A stretch of 47,259 nt of DNA from Blautia sp. An81 (lineage in GTDB: Bacteria; Bacillota; Clostridia; Lachnospirales; Lachnospiraceae), in the NCBI RefSeq assembly GCF_002161285.1, contig NZ_NFHH01000028.1:1-47259 (forward strand), written 5' to 3'. The position numbers and the translations under genes are program-made. Positions 16,736 through 26,331 of this stretch are shown here, in pieces (the first letter of the stretch is position 1; the number at the start of each line of letters is the position of its first letter). Below the pieces are notes generated by a model, which was not told where the DNA came from, made no database searches, and worked only from the letters and a program-made list of their open reading frames with translations.

Positions 16736-17746
16736 ATGGAGGAAAAATTAGTAAGTATAATAGTTCCTATATACAATTCAGAAGATAGTTTGAAAATAAT
16801 GTTAGAATCTTTACTAAGACAAACTTATAGAAATATAGAAATAATTCTTGTAAATGATGGGTCGGAGGATCATTCAGGGGAAATCTGTGAATTTTATAAA
16901 AGTAAAAATTCACAGATTAAGTATATTCATATTAAAAATAGCGGAGTTGCTAAAGCAAGAAATTTGGGTATTAAATATGCAAAAGGAGAATATATCGCAT
17001 TTGTTGATGCAGATGATGTTATTGATGAAGACTATATAAAAATTTTAATGTATTACTTACAAAAATATAATTTAGATATAGCGATTTGTGGTTATAGAAA
17101 AATATATTCATATGAGGATATCACAAAAGAAAGAAAAAGAAAAAGAAAATTAGCAGAGAAAAAAATAAGGATAATGGCAGGAGATGAAGCTCTGGAATTA
17201 ATGTTATATCGTAAAATTTTAACTTCAGGCCCATGTGCAAAAATTGTAAAAAAGTCTATAGTTGTTAGTGGACTATTTCCGGAGGGAAAATTATATGAGG
17301 ATTTAGGAGCAGTATATAAATGGTATGGCAGAGCAGAAAAGGTTGGTTATATTACGTATGAAGGCTACTACTATTTGCAACGCAAAGGAAGTTATCAACA
17401 TTCAAAATATAATATAAAAAAATGGGATTTAATTGAGATTTCAAATGAAATCGTAAATTATGTGAGCGATAATAAAAAGGAGCTTATTAAAGCGGCTCAT
17501 AATAGAATATTTATTAGTGCTATCCAAATATTTAGACTTATACCATTTGGAGTAAGTAAAAATCAGGTCGAGGAGTTAAAAGAAATTATAAAACTCTACA
17601 GAAAAGAAATGTTATATAATAAAAATGCAAAAAATAGTAGTCGATTATTAGCTTTAATTTCGTATATTAATATTGATAGTATTAGAATTATGGGAAAGGT
17701 ATATGATTTCCTGCTAGAAAAATTAAAAATAAGAATGAATTACTAA
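16736..17746 (+). CDS. Glycosyltransferase family 2
   Basis: GT-A enzyme in the A+T-rich cassette. MEEKLVSIIVPIYNSEDSL opens the domain, ILVNDGSEDHSG (37-48) and DADD (91-94) bind nucleotide and metal, and NSGVAKARNLGI is the usual acceptor-side turn. The C-terminal 130 residues are Lys/Ile-rich. Its ATG directly follows the stop of the preceding GT4 gene, with GGAG inside that gene, so the two are co-translated. Donor unknown. Confidence 0.87.
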   Translation: MEEKLVSIIVPIYNSEDSLKIMLESLLRQTYRNIEIILVNDGSEDHSGEICEFYKSKNSQIKYIHIKNSGVAKARNLGIKYAKGEYIAFVDADDVIDEDYIKILMYYLQKYNLDIAICGYRKIYSYEDITKERKRKRKLAEKKIRIMAGDEALELMLYRKILTSGPCAKIVKKSIVVSGLFPEGKLYEDLGAVYKWYGRAEKVGYITYEGYYYLQRKGSYQHSKYNIKKWDLIEISNEIVNYVSDNKKELIKAAHNRIFISAIQIFRLIPFGVSKNQVEELKEIIKLYRKEMLYNKNAKNSSRLLALISYINIDSIRIMGKVYDFLLEKLKIRMNY

Positions 17747-17754
17747 GGAGAATG

Positions 17755-18834
17755 ATGAAATATATATTAATTATTACACCAAATGGTATGCTTGGAGGAA
17801 CAGAGAGATTTATTGAAAATTTTTATAAAGTTATGGATAAAAATAAATATAGAATCGATTTTTTACTATATAGAAAATGGGATTCGAAGTTTTTAAAAAA
17901 ATTTCAGTCAGACGGATGCAGATTCTATTTTATGCCATATTATATAAAAAAACCGTTTGAATTCATTGGTGAAATGTACAAATTTTATAAAATTCATAAG
18001 GAATATGAATATATATATTGTCATGCAAATCATGCTTTATGTATGTTGTATACATTTCCAATATGGTGTTCAAAGGATAAAAAAATCTTTTTTCATAGTC
18101 ATAATTCTACAGGAAACCATAAATTGTTGCAGAGGATATTATCTAATATTATAAAAGTTCGTTGTAATCGCTTGTTTGCTTGCTCTTTGGAAGCTGGAAA
18201 ATATATGTATGGAAAAAATACTGATTTTGTTGTAATAAAAAATAAGATAGATATAGGAAGATATGCTTATAATCCAGTAATAAGAAGCGCATTAAGAAGA
18301 AAATATGGTATAACAGATGAATTAGTTATAGGACATATAGGTGGATTTCGAGAACAAAAAAATCAGCAATTTATTTTGAGAATATTAGAAGCTTTGCTGA
18401 ATTTGAAGAATAATATAAATATAAAAGTGATACTTATTGGAGATGGTATTATGAGAAATAAGATCCAACAAGAAGTATCTGAAAAAAAAATGGATTCAAA
18501 AGTGATTTTTGTAGATGGAGTGGAGAATGTAGAAGAGTATTATCAAATGTTTGACCTTTTTGTTCTTCCATCAATATATGAGGGATTACCTTTCGTGGGG
18601 ATAGAATCGCAAGCATCGGGTACCTATTCAATGTTTTCAGATGTGATTGATCCAAAACTAGCGATTACACCTTTAGCAAATTTTTTTAGTTTAGATAGTC
18701 CAGAGGTTTGGGCAAAATATATTATTTTACATATGGATGAGTTTAAAAATAAAAAAGATTATTCTGATTTACTTATAAAAGCAGGGTATGGACTAGATGG
18801 ATTAGAAAAAGAGTACGGAAATGCTTGGGATTAA
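17755..18834 (+). CDS. Glycosyltransferase family 4 (EpsF-like)
   Basis: GT-B glycosyltransferase. MKYILIITPNGMLGGTERFI contains the glycine loop GGTER of the EpsF/GT4 group. HSHNSTGNHKLLQ and CSLEAGKYMYG mark the end of the N-terminal domain. IGHIGGFREQKNQQFIL, LIGDGIMRNKIQQE and PSIYEGLPFVGIESQASG form the donor domain, with the paired glutamates of the EX7E motif. Two ATGs are adjacent (17752 and 17755); AAGGAG ends at 17750, so the second has the workable spacing. It is the last gene before the IS110 relic. Confidence 0.86.
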   Translation: MKYILIITPNGMLGGTERFIENFYKVMDKNKYRIDFLLYRKWDSKFLKKFQSDGCRFYFMPYYIKKPFEFIGEMYKFYKIHKEYEYIYCHANHALCMLYTFPIWCSKDKKIFFHSHNSTGNHKLLQRILSNIIKVRCNRLFACSLEAGKYMYGKNTDFVVIKNKIDIGRYAYNPVIRSALRRKYGITDELVIGHIGGFREQKNQQFILRILEALLNLKNNINIKVILIGDGIMRNKIQQEVSEKKMDSKVIFVDGVENVEEYYQMFDLFVLPSIYEGLPFVGIESQASGTYSMFSDVIDPKLAITPLANFFSLDSPEVWAKYIILHMDEFKNKKDYSDLLIKAGYGLDGLEKEYGNAWD

Positions 18835-18982
18835 AAAAATATACTAGGCGGCCAGCTACGAAAAGCCAAGTATAAATTAGCAAAATATTTCTTTTAGGTA
18901 TCGATGGTAAAAAAGGGTAACTTTAATAGAGCTCCTTTAGGGTGCTTAAAAAAATCTATCGATATTGAGGTATACAGATCTC

Positions 18983-20148
18983 TTAATCGAGGTTAAATTC
19001 TACTTTGTCAGTCAGCATTTTCTAGATAACTCTGACAAGTTTGCCGACACAATACCCAAGGGCATTGTAGTGAGTCTGGATCTCTGCCATCTTCTTATCA
19101 TAGTAAGCTTTAAAGGTGGCATTGTTTTTTACTACATTGTGAGCTGTGTTGATCAGAGCATATTTGAGAACATAGGAGCCACGTTTCGACATCTGTATCC
19201 GCATGGTCAGAAAACTTCCGGATTGGTATACAGATGGATCCAGACCATCAAACGCCGGCGGCTTACTGGGGTTGGAAAACCGGTGAATATCACCGATTTC
19301 ACTAAGGATGGTCCTACAGTTGATATAACCGATATTCGGATCGTCATGATGACAGAGTCATGGAACTTCATGATCTCAGTTATTTCGGTTTTAACCTTCT
19401 TTAATTAGCTATTCAGTAACTTAATCTGGGCAATGGCTTGAGTGATCTGAATAGATAAAGCACTGTCGTCAGCACTGACAGACTTCCGTGTGAGAACTCT
19501 TAATTTGTTTGCCTGCTCCTTTTTGAAGTGACCATGTGAGGCGGCCGTAAGGAGATGGCTTAGATGAGTCATGTACATGGAAGCAATGTCCTGAGGCGAA
19601 GGTGCCTCTTTCAAAAGAGCATAGACAGATTTTTGGTGCAGGTCTGATCTGAAGAAATAATGCAGTTCAGGGAATACCTGATTCACATAAGAAGTTAGCT
19701 GGATCTTCAAACGTGTCCGCTGCGTAATGGCTTTTTGCCGGAAGCGGCCAGGTTGTTTGAAATCCGTCAGGTCAAGGTCATAAAAAGTGACAAACCTGTA
19801 GGAATCCTGCATCATAAGAGTTTTAGCAATGATGTAAGTGTCGAACTTATCCGTCTTCGTTTTGCGTATATTGTTTTTACGCATGGAAGACGTCTTGGTC
19901 GGGTTAAGTACACATACATTAAAGGAACTGGCAACAAGGTATCGTATAAGGTTGTCGCCATAGTGTGCCGTAGATCCAAGACCAGTGATGGTGTTGTCAG
20001 ATTCGAGTAAATCGAGTCTGGATACCAATATATGGAGAACTTTAGCGTCATTAGAGGATTCAAACGGTTCCATGAGTATTTTGCCATCAGAAGAAATAGT
20101 TGACGCAAAATGGTTGAGTTTGGCAATGTCAATACCAACGTAAATCAT
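18983..20148 (-). pseudogene. IS110-family DEDD transposase, inactivated
   Basis: The N-terminal RuvC-like part reads [10 protein letters not shown] (catalytic Asp6) and later [17 protein letters not shown] (Asp100, Asp103). The second acidic position looks lost: [11 protein letters not shown] has Gly where relatives have ESTAHYG. The frame hits TAA at 19405-19407 and continues in the same frame (LKKVKTEITEIM). It then needs a frameshift near 19335-19345 to reach the C-terminal Transposase_20 domain (SEIGDIHRFSNP, FDGLDPSVYQSG, MSKRGSYVLKYAL), and crosses another stop near 19022 before its natural end at 18983. The original protein would have been about 389 residues. At least three lesions make it non-functional. 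Confidence 0.85.
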
Positions 20149-20366
20149 GAGGCAGTACCTCCCTTTCTAAAGTCTGATACTGTGATATCCACCAGCGATT
20201 ATCATCGTAGACTTGATTGAAATATGTACTCAATAGAAATACTTCCGATAACATCCGGCACATAAACAATTCAGATAAAGGTAGCGCCAATAAACTCCTA
20301 TAGAGTAGTCAAGGCTACAGGATCAAATTAAAAGTCCACAGAATCTGAATGTATTGGTGGACCACG
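20149..20366 (-). ncRNA. Candidate bridge RNA region of the IS110 relic
   Basis: IS110-family elements of the IS621 type encode their guide (bridge) RNA in the non-coding end upstream of the transposase gene. Here about 220 bases lie between the transposase start and the inferred element end, with no gene in them. I have not drawn a confident secondary structure, and the element is dead, so this is a position-based suggestion only. Confidence 0.3.
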
Positions 20367-20390
20367 ATACTAGATTAAAAGAAAGGAAAT

Positions 20391-21656
20391 ATGGTGTTTA
20401 AGTTTCTATATACATCATACAAGTTAACTATGAAGAATAAGCTGATAGTTTGCGGAACATCATATGATTTTGTTATGGGAGGAGTTCCTACCTATTTTAT
20501 GAGAATATTTCAATGGGCAGCTTCACAAGGATTTGATAAAGCTTTGCTAATTCCTAAAAACAGGGAAATATATACGATTTGGAAAAAACAAGTGGACGAT
20601 TTAAGATTAAATATTATAAGATATGATATACCTGTAAAACAGTTAGAAAATGTAGAAATAGAAAAGTATGATGAGGTGATTTGTATAGCAGCAGATCTCC
20701 ACTGTTACTTTAGAATGTTTTATTACAAAAATTTAAATAAATATAATAATATGAAAGTCTTTTTCTATTGTTTGCATCCCCATGCAACAGTTGTAGAAAA
20801 GCATAAATTTTTTAATTTGCCATATAGAAAATTAATTCGAGATAACCTGAATAATATACTGTTTATGGATAGAGAAACAGAAAAATTTTGTGAAGAATAT
20901 TATTCACTTCAAGTTAAAAATTCAAAATATTATAGAGTAGGAAGTTTTTTCCCCAATTTAGATGAGGAAAGAATAAAAATCAGGATCAAAAACAGAAAAA
21001 ATAATTTTATTATATTAACTATTGCAAGATTTGATTTTCCCTTTAAAGGATATATTTTAGGATTGATAAATACGATGGGGATATTGGGAAAAGAATATCC
21101 GAATTTAAATTTGGTGATAGTAGGAGATGGGCCTAATAATGATTTAGTAAAAGAGGCATTAAACAAATTACCATTAGACATTAGAAAGAAAATTTCTTTA
21201 ACTGGAGAAGTGGCATATAACGAGTTACAACAATATTATGACAATGCTAGTTTATATATAGGAATGGGAACAACATTGATAGAGGCCTCAAAGAGTGGTC
21301 TTCCTAGTATAGTTGCAACAGCTTTTCAAAATGGAGATTCCACGGTTGGATTTTTTGATAAAGAATATGACAATGTTGGAGGTAATATTCAGTTGTCAGC
21401 ACATGATTGTATGACATTTGAAGAATGTATACGACAGGAGTTAGAAAAAAGTGATTGGCAATATAGAGAACACTGCTATAAATCGTATTATACTTGCAAG
21501 AAATATTATCAAATAGATAATATTATGGAAGAAATTTTAAAGAAAAAACAGGGAAAAATAGAGAGTGCAGCAAAATATGCATTTTTAAACGTATATGATT
21601 GTGCTTTGATGAACTTGAAAATTAGAGTACAAAACAGAAGAAAACAAAGGAGATAA
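20391..21656 (+). CDS. Glycosyltransferase family 4
   Basis: GT-B glycosyltransferase of the A+T-rich cassette. After a short leader the fold starts at MKNKLIVCGTSYDFVMGGV (residue 14 on), with the glycine-containing acceptor loop. The donor half has ILTIARFDFPFKGYILGL, VIVGDGPNNDLVKEAL, LTGEVAYNELQQYYDNASLY and GTTLIEASKSGLPSIVAT. The C-terminal 70 residues are Lys/Arg-rich. GAAAGGAAAT before the ATG at 20391 supports this start over the internal Met14, which has no good site. It lies just downstream of the IS110 relic, which probably split what was one run of glycosyltransferase genes. Confidence 0.83.
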   Translation: MVFKFLYTSYKLTMKNKLIVCGTSYDFVMGGVPTYFMRIFQWAASQGFDKALLIPKNREIYTIWKKQVDDLRLNIIRYDIPVKQLENVEIEKYDEVICIAADLHCYFRMFYYKNLNKYNNMKVFFYCLHPHATVVEKHKFFNLPYRKLIRDNLNNILFMDRETEKFCEEYYSLQVKNSKYYRVGSFFPNLDEERIKIRIKNRKNNFIILTIARFDFPFKGYILGLINTMGILGKEYPNLNLVIVGDGPNNDLVKEALNKLPLDIRKKISLTGEVAYNELQQYYDNASLYIGMGTTLIEASKSGLPSIVATAFQNGDSTVGFFDKEYDNVGGNIQLSAHDCMTFEECIRQELEKSDWQYREHCYKSYYTCKKYYQIDNIMEEILKKKQGKIESAAKYAFLNVYDCALMNLKIRVQNRRKQRR

Positions 21657-21657
21657 G

Positions 21658-23406
21658 ATGGATTCATTAAAAAATATAAAAGAAGGTATTACTATAGAAA
21701 TAAAATATTTAGTATTTGGATTTTTATGTATTTTAATGTTATCTATATTTTTTGCTATTAATATTCATTTTATAGGTGTTACAACCGATGAATTAGGATA
21801 TTTATCTTTTCCGGCAAAAATATGTGGCTGGTCAGAAGGTGGGATTTCTGGAAATTTTCCATATTATGGGATTGGGATAGGGATTTTATGGATTCCTTTA
21901 TTTTATTTTATAAATGATTTTATTATTATATATCGTTTGATAATTATTCTAAATGGAATTTTGTTATGTATTAGTTTTTTATTGTCGTATGTTTTTTTAA
22001 AAAAGCATTTTGAAACAAATAATTATAAAAAACTTTTTTTAATCGCTTCAGTGCTGATTTTATATCCGAGTAATATTTATTTTATGCAGGATGCTTTAGC
22101 TGAAACATTATTATATACATTGTTTTGGAGTCTTTTGTTTTGTATAAATAAAATTTTAGAGAATGACAAGTGGTACTATTTTATTATACTAGGTATAATT
22201 CTAGTTTATATGTTATTAGTTCATTTGAGAACATTGGTTATTGTAATGGCAACAGTTTTATTTTTATTTATAAGAACCATTAAAGATAAGAAAAAATGGT
22301 ATAATCTTTTTTTGATCTTTATTTTTATAGGAATAGGATTAATATTGCTTGAATATGCAAAACAGTGGCATTATAATTTGTTTGGAACAGAGACTGCTAT
22401 TAATAGTATTAATACTAATTTAGATATAGCAGGTAGAATTATGGATATATTTAAAAAGTTTTTGCCATTCTTCAAAGGTCTTATTGGCCAGTTATATTAT
22501 TTTTTTGTTGCCGGAAATATAGCTTTTTTTGTAGGAAGCATAGTATGCATATATGAAGGGGTTAAGGCTTGTATCTGTTTTCATGAGACAAAAGATGGAA
22601 TAAAGAAGAGAGTATATCTATTTTTAGGCATTGTATTATTGATAAATATAGTAGCGTTTGCGACAAATAAAACAACTATGGTTAGAACGGAGACCATAGT
22701 CTATGGACGTTATATGGAGAATATAATTGGACCAATATTAGCGATAGGATTGTATTGGTTATCTGAGCAATATAAGTATAACTATAGATGGAAAAATTTA
22801 AATTATGTTTTTATGTTTTTTGTAATGTTTGCTACTCCGATAATTCTAGAAAGAATGGAGTCTGCGGAGAGCAATATGTTCGGAACTAGTAGCGCGGTCG
22901 CAATGGGAGGATTTTTCGAGTTTTATATTCAAAATGTAGATTTGAGTTTTTCATTGCTGAAAGTTGTAATTGTTACGTGTGGATTTTTATGCGCCTTAGA
23001 AATTATAATTTCTTTATTTAAATATAAAAAATTGAAGCCTTATACATATTTATGTATTATGGGGATGTTTATGGTGTACTGGATTTATTTAGGAATTGAT
23101 CCAATTGCAGAACAACTTTCTATGAAAGAGGAGAATTATCAGAAATATCATGAGGTGGAAAAAGTTATAGAACAATATGATCAAGTAGATCTCTATTATT
23201 TAAATGATGATGAGGCTAATGAAATGAATATACCGATAAAATATTTACAATTGTTACTAGAACATAAAAATATTATAGCAATAGATTCCGAAGATGATGT
23301 CAATGGAAGTGCGCTTATATTAGTTGATCCAGGCACTAATATTTCCAATAACTCAATCCGAGAGATAGAAAGTACATTAGTGTTTGATATATATTATAAA
23401 GACTGA
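21658..23406 (+). CDS. GT-C-like multi-spanning membrane protein
   Basis: A 582-residue protein with about ten hydrophobic helices, no named family recognised with certainty. After the first helix comes GVTTDELGYLS (40-50), an Asp-Glu pair in the first outer loop as in GT-C lipid-sugar-dependent glycosyltransferases. The stretch through YYGIGIG, PLFYF and IIYRLII matches the protein at 32754 position by position, and both end in a soluble 100-residue tail, so the two are homologous. Probable role: transfer of a polyprenyl-phosphate sugar, or other late modification, outside the membrane. The start has AAGGAG one base after the previous stop. The gene is very A+T-rich (13 G or C in the 60 bases from 22021). 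Confidence 0.6.
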   Translation: MDSLKNIKEGITIEIKYLVFGFLCILMLSIFFAINIHFIGVTTDELGYLSFPAKICGWSEGGISGNFPYYGIGIGILWIPLFYFINDFIIIYRLIIILNGILLCISFLLSYVFLKKHFETNNYKKLFLIASVLILYPSNIYFMQDALAETLLYTLFWSLLFCINKILENDKWYYFIILGIILVYMLLVHLRTLVIVMATVLFLFIRTIKDKKKWYNLFLIFIFIGIGLILLEYAKQWHYNLFGTETAINSINTNLDIAGRIMDIFKKFLPFFKGLIGQLYYFFVAGNIAFFVGSIVCIYEGVKACICFHETKDGIKKRVYLFLGIVLLINIVAFATNKTTMVRTETIVYGRYMENIIGPILAIGLYWLSEQYKYNYRWKNLNYVFMFFVMFATPIILERMESAESNMFGTSSAVAMGGFFEFYIQNVDLSFSLLKVVIVTCGFLCALEIIISLFKYKKLKPYTYLCIMGMFMVYWIYLGIDPIAEQLSMKEENYQKYHEVEKVIEQYDQVDLYYLNDDEANEMNIPIKYLQLLLEHKNIIAIDSEDDVNGSALILVDPGTNISNNSIREIESTLVFDIYYKD

Positions 23407-23417
23407 TAAAGAGGTAA

Positions 23418-23837
23418 ATGGTTATGAAAAGAAAAGAAGCTAAAATGATTGATTTTATAGAGAAAGGAGACGAAAGAGGAAAATTAGTTGTAGTTGAAGC
23501 TTTAAAGGATATTCCATTTGAAATTAAGAGAATATTTTATATGTACGGATCGGAGAAAAATGTTATTCGTGGACAACATGCTAATAAAAAATCGCAGTTT
23601 GTTCTTATAAATGTAAGTGGTTCATCAAAAATAAGAGTTGATAACGGAGATAAATCAGAAGTTATAGTCTTAGACCGTCCTAATAAAGGAATATATATAC
23701 CATCCATGATATGGAAAGATATGTTTGATTTCTCTGAGGATTCTGTCTTATTAGTATTATCTGATCAATATTATGATTCAGAAGAATATATTCGAGATTA
23801 TGAGCAGTATTGTAAAATGATAAAAGTGAGGTTATAA
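23418..23837 (+). CDS. dTDP-4-oxo-6-deoxyglucose 3,4-ketoisomerase (FdtA/QdtA, WxcM-like cupin)
   Basis: Small cupin that moves the keto group of dTDP-4-keto-6-deoxyglucose from C4 to C3. The 139 residues show the family pattern: GDERGKLVVVE (17-27), the active-site RGQHANKKSQFVL (51-63) with the catalytic His54, IYIPSMIWKDMFDFS (92-106) and VLSDQYYDSEEYIRDY (113-128). It sits four bases before an FdtB-type aminotransferase, the standard pair for dTDP-Fuc3N or dTDP-Qui3N. FdtA and QdtA products differ only at C4, which I cannot tell by eye. An in-frame ATG at 23424 is an alternative start. Confidence 0.85.
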   Translation: MVMKRKEAKMIDFIEKGDERGKLVVVEALKDIPFEIKRIFYMYGSEKNVIRGQHANKKSQFVLINVSGSSKIRVDNGDKSEVIVLDRPNKGIYIPSMIWKDMFDFSEDSVLLVLSDQYYDSEEYIRDYEQYCKMIKVRL

Positions 23838-23840
23838 ATA

Positions 23841-24935
23841 ATGGAAATTAAAGTTAATAGGTTGGATCGAGGATATAGCAAGTATAAAAATGAATATGAA
23901 AGTAAAGCTTTAGAAATATTACGCTCAGGTTGGTATGTGTTGGGTCCGGAAGTTAATAATTTTGAAAATGAATTTGCAGATTTCATCGGGGCAAAATATT
24001 GTGTCGGATTGGCTAGTGGTCTGGATTCTTTATGGCTAGCTTTTAAGATCCTAGGTATAAAAGAAGGGGATGAAGTGATTGTTCAGGGTAATACATATAT
24101 AGCCAGTGTCATGGGGATTACAATTAATGGGGCTACACCTATTTTCGTAGAACCAGATCAATATAATAATATTGATACCGAAAAAATTGAATGTAAAATC
24201 AGCGATAGGACAAAAGCAATTTTGGTTGTACATTTATATGGTCAGGCTTCAAATATGGATAAAATATTACAACTCTGTAAAAAATACAATTTGAAATTAG
24301 TAGAAGATTGTGCTCAAGCCCATGGTGCAAAATATAAAGGGAAAATGGTAGGATCATTTGGAGATATTGGATGCTTTTCTTTTTATCCATCGAAAAATTT
24401 AGGAGCATTTGGCGATGGGGGAGCCATAGTAACAAATGATGAAGAAATAAATCGTTTAATGAGAATTTATCGGAACTATGGTAGTGAGAAAAGATATTAC
24501 AATATGGTTGTGGGGGCAAATTCTAGACTGGATGAGCTACAAGCTGGTTTACTACGTGTGAAACTGACACACCTTAATGATATAAATCAAGAAAGAAGTT
24601 ATATAGCTAATCGATATTTAGAAGAGATAAAAAATGAGAATATTTTATTACCGAAAATATTAGAAGAGGCTACAACAGTATGGCATCAATTTGTGATTCA
24701 TACACATAGGCGTAAAGAATTGATTGAATATTTAGAAAGTAATAATATTAATACACTTATCCATTATCCAATACCTCCACATTTGTCTGAAGCATATAAA
24801 TATTTAGGATACAAAAAAGGAGATTTGCCAATTACTGAAAAATATGCAAATGAAGTGCTTTCTTTACCAATGTATAATGGAATGACTGATAAGGAAATTA
24901 GTTATGTTGTTAGTAATGTAAACAATTTTAAGTAG
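23841..24935 (+). CDS. dTDP-3-keto-6-deoxyhexose aminotransferase (FdtB/QdtB type)
   Basis: PLP-dependent DegT-family enzyme making dTDP-3-amino-3,6-dideoxyhexose. Key parts: [14 protein letters not shown] (33-46), [12 protein letters not shown] (58-69), [14 protein letters not shown] with Asp156 on the cofactor ring, and [15 protein letters not shown] with the Schiff-base Lys185. The [14 protein letters not shown] form is typical of 3-aminotransferases (FdtB, QdtB, TylB, DesV) and differs from the HAVKNLTTAEGG of the enzyme at 2693. It follows the ketoisomerase by four bases, so the pathway is clear. dTDP-glucose synthesis genes (rmlA, rmlB) are not in the window and must come from elsewhere. 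Confidence 0.88.
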   Translation: MEIKVNRLDRGYSKYKNEYESKALEILRSGWYVLGPEVNNFENEFADFIGAKYCVGLASGLDSLWLAFKILGIKEGDEVIVQGNTYIASVMGITINGATPIFVEPDQYNNIDTEKIECKISDRTKAILVVHLYGQASNMDKILQLCKKYNLKLVEDCAQAHGAKYKGKMVGSFGDIGCFSFYPSKNLGAFGDGGAIVTNDEEINRLMRIYRNYGSEKRYYNMVVGANSRLDELQAGLLRVKLTHLNDINQERSYIANRYLEEIKNENILLPKILEEATTVWHQFVIHTHRRKELIEYLESNNINTLIHYPIPPHLSEAYKYLGYKKGDLPITEKYANEVLSLPMYNGMTDKEISYVVSNVNNFK

Positions 24936-25257
24936 ATTATAAAATATAGGATGGGAATAAAAGGCATGTAATTTGATAAAAATGTTAGAATATATTTAGT
25001 GAAGAGAGAAGATTGTTGAATTTAGACCGTGGAACTACGTTTTGATATAAAAAGTTGTATCTAATGTTTAAGAGGATGAATAATAAAAATGTGAAAAATT
25101 ATTTATATAATTAGCGTTAAAATATCAAATGTTTATCTATAGTTGTTTGCATATCGTTGGTCATTTGAAACAAAAATTTTATATTCATAATTTACCATAA
25201 AAATATTTACTCTGGTAATTATATGGTAGATTTAATACATTATAGGAAAGGTAGACT
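24936..25257. other. Gene-free A+T-rich gap
   Basis: Between the aminotransferase and acyltransferase genes lie 322 bases with short frames full of stops in all directions. I see no RNA gene or clear repeat. The last 40 bases hold TTTACT and TAGATTTAAT, which could be a weak promoter, and the ribosome site AGGAAAGG of the next gene. Confidence 0.5.
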
Positions 25258-26325
25258 ATGGAAAAAAATAAACGGGATACAATTAAATGGATTAATATAG
25301 CAAAATTTATAGCAATCGTGGCAGTAATCATTGATCATGTAAATGGTATTTTGTATGATAATCCTATTTTTGCGTGGCTGTCTTACTTTGCAGTGACAGT
25401 TTTTATTTTTTTGTCTGGTGTTACCTCATTTTATTCTAATCAGCGCCATTATAAAGACAATTTTTTAAAAGACTTAATAAGAAGAATTAAGGGGATTGCT
25501 ATTCCATATATTGTAGCAACAGCGATATATCAATTTGCTACATATCGTTTTTGGGATTTAAAAACATTTATATATCATTTACTGCATTTTAACATTAGTG
25601 GCCATTTTTATTATATTTTGGTTTACTTGCAACTAATTATAATAAGTCCACTCCTCTATAGAATGATAATGATATGTATGAATAAAAAAAGGAAACTTTT
25701 GTATGTTGTTGCTTTAGGATGTATTATTTTGGGGATTTGTGTTCTGAGTGTTAATTATACATATATTATAAATATATATGGAGGAGGAAAATATCTATTC
25801 GGTGGTAGTTATTTAATAATATTTTATTTTGGAATGCTTTTTGCCAGTTATGGAAGAATATCAATTACATTTAGGAAAAAAATAGGATTGGCAATTTTTT
25901 CATTGTTGTATACTATCTGTTGTTTTATGTTTTTGTATCATGATCAGTTGAAAATAGAAAGATTTTTTTGGTTCGGAGATGGTTTAAATCCCCCGGGAGT
26001 TTCGCTCATTCTTTATTCTATGGGGGTTGTAATATTTTTATTTTCCTTTTTTTCGGCCATATGTGAAATTCAGAATAAATATATAGAGAGCATAATTAAC
26101 GTTTTATCATGGTTGGGAGAATTTTCATTATATATTTATTTGTATCATATGCTTATTTTAAGAATTTTAGAATGTGTAAACAATAATATTTTGTTGATTC
26201 CGTATATTCTGAAAATTCCGGTTTATTTAGTACTTATGATAGGTATGCCAATTCTAGGAAATCTCTTTGGAAAAAAGTTTCTTTCCTATATGAAATATAA
26301 GTTGATGGTTATTGAAATATTATAG
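25258..26325 (+). CDS. Acyltransferase family 3 membrane protein
   Basis: Integral membrane acyltransferase (OafA/WecH/Wzt-associated group) with about ten helices, predicted to O-acetylate or otherwise acylate surface glycan. It begins INIAKFIAIVAVIIDHVNG, where the Asp-His in the first helix is the family's conserved acid-histidine position. SYFAVTVFIFLSGVTSFY is the second signature, with the basic loop RRIKGIAIPYIVATAIY after it. GHFYYILVYLQLIIISPLLY and GEFSLYIYLYHMLILRILE are also characteristic. Length 355 is usual for the form without a SGNH domain. The stop codon TAG at 26323 forms part of the target duplication made when an insertion sequence landed just downstream. Confidence 0.85.
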   Translation: MEKNKRDTIKWINIAKFIAIVAVIIDHVNGILYDNPIFAWLSYFAVTVFIFLSGVTSFYSNQRHYKDNFLKDLIRRIKGIAIPYIVATAIYQFATYRFWDLKTFIYHLLHFNISGHFYYILVYLQLIIISPLLYRMIMICMNKKRKLLYVVALGCIILGICVLSVNYTYIINIYGGGKYLFGGSYLIIFYFGMLFASYGRISITFRKKIGLAIFSLLYTICCFMFLYHDQLKIERFFWFGDGLNPPGVSLILYSMGVVIFLFSFFSAICEIQNKYIESIINVLSWLGEFSLYIYLYHMLILRILECVNNNILLIPYILKIPVYLVLMIGMPILGNLFGKKFLSYMKYKLMVIEIL

Positions 26326-26331
26326 ATTTAT
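26323..26331. repeat. Left 9-bp target-site duplication
   Basis: TAGATTTAT here is identical to 28098-28106 and directly abuts the left inverted repeat of the insertion sequence. Its first three bases are the stop codon of the acyltransferase gene. Confidence 0.85.

Larger units (their letters stand above)
18841..20373 (-). mobile_element. IS110-family insertion sequence relic
   Basis: A decayed IS110-type transposase on the minus strand (18983-20148) sits in a gene-free 1.5-kb gap between two co-directional glycosyltransferase genes. A 7-base direct repeat ATACTAG at 18841-18847 and 20367-20373 flanks it and gives plausible ends. IS110 elements lack terminal inverted repeats and leave only a short shared core, so this is compatible but not proof. 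Removing the element would leave about 50 bases between the two genes, with the downstream ribosome site intact. Ends are inference; the family call is firm. Confidence 0.65.

Noticed and set aside
16736-18834. Cassette glycosyltransferases as recent copies of those in the first locus
   Set aside because: They share only family-level motifs with the GT2 and GT4 genes at 4611-11604; sequence and base composition differ throughout.
19735-20010. Plus-strand open frame within the IS110 relic
   Set aside because: It is opposite the recognisable transposase N-terminal domain and has no family features.
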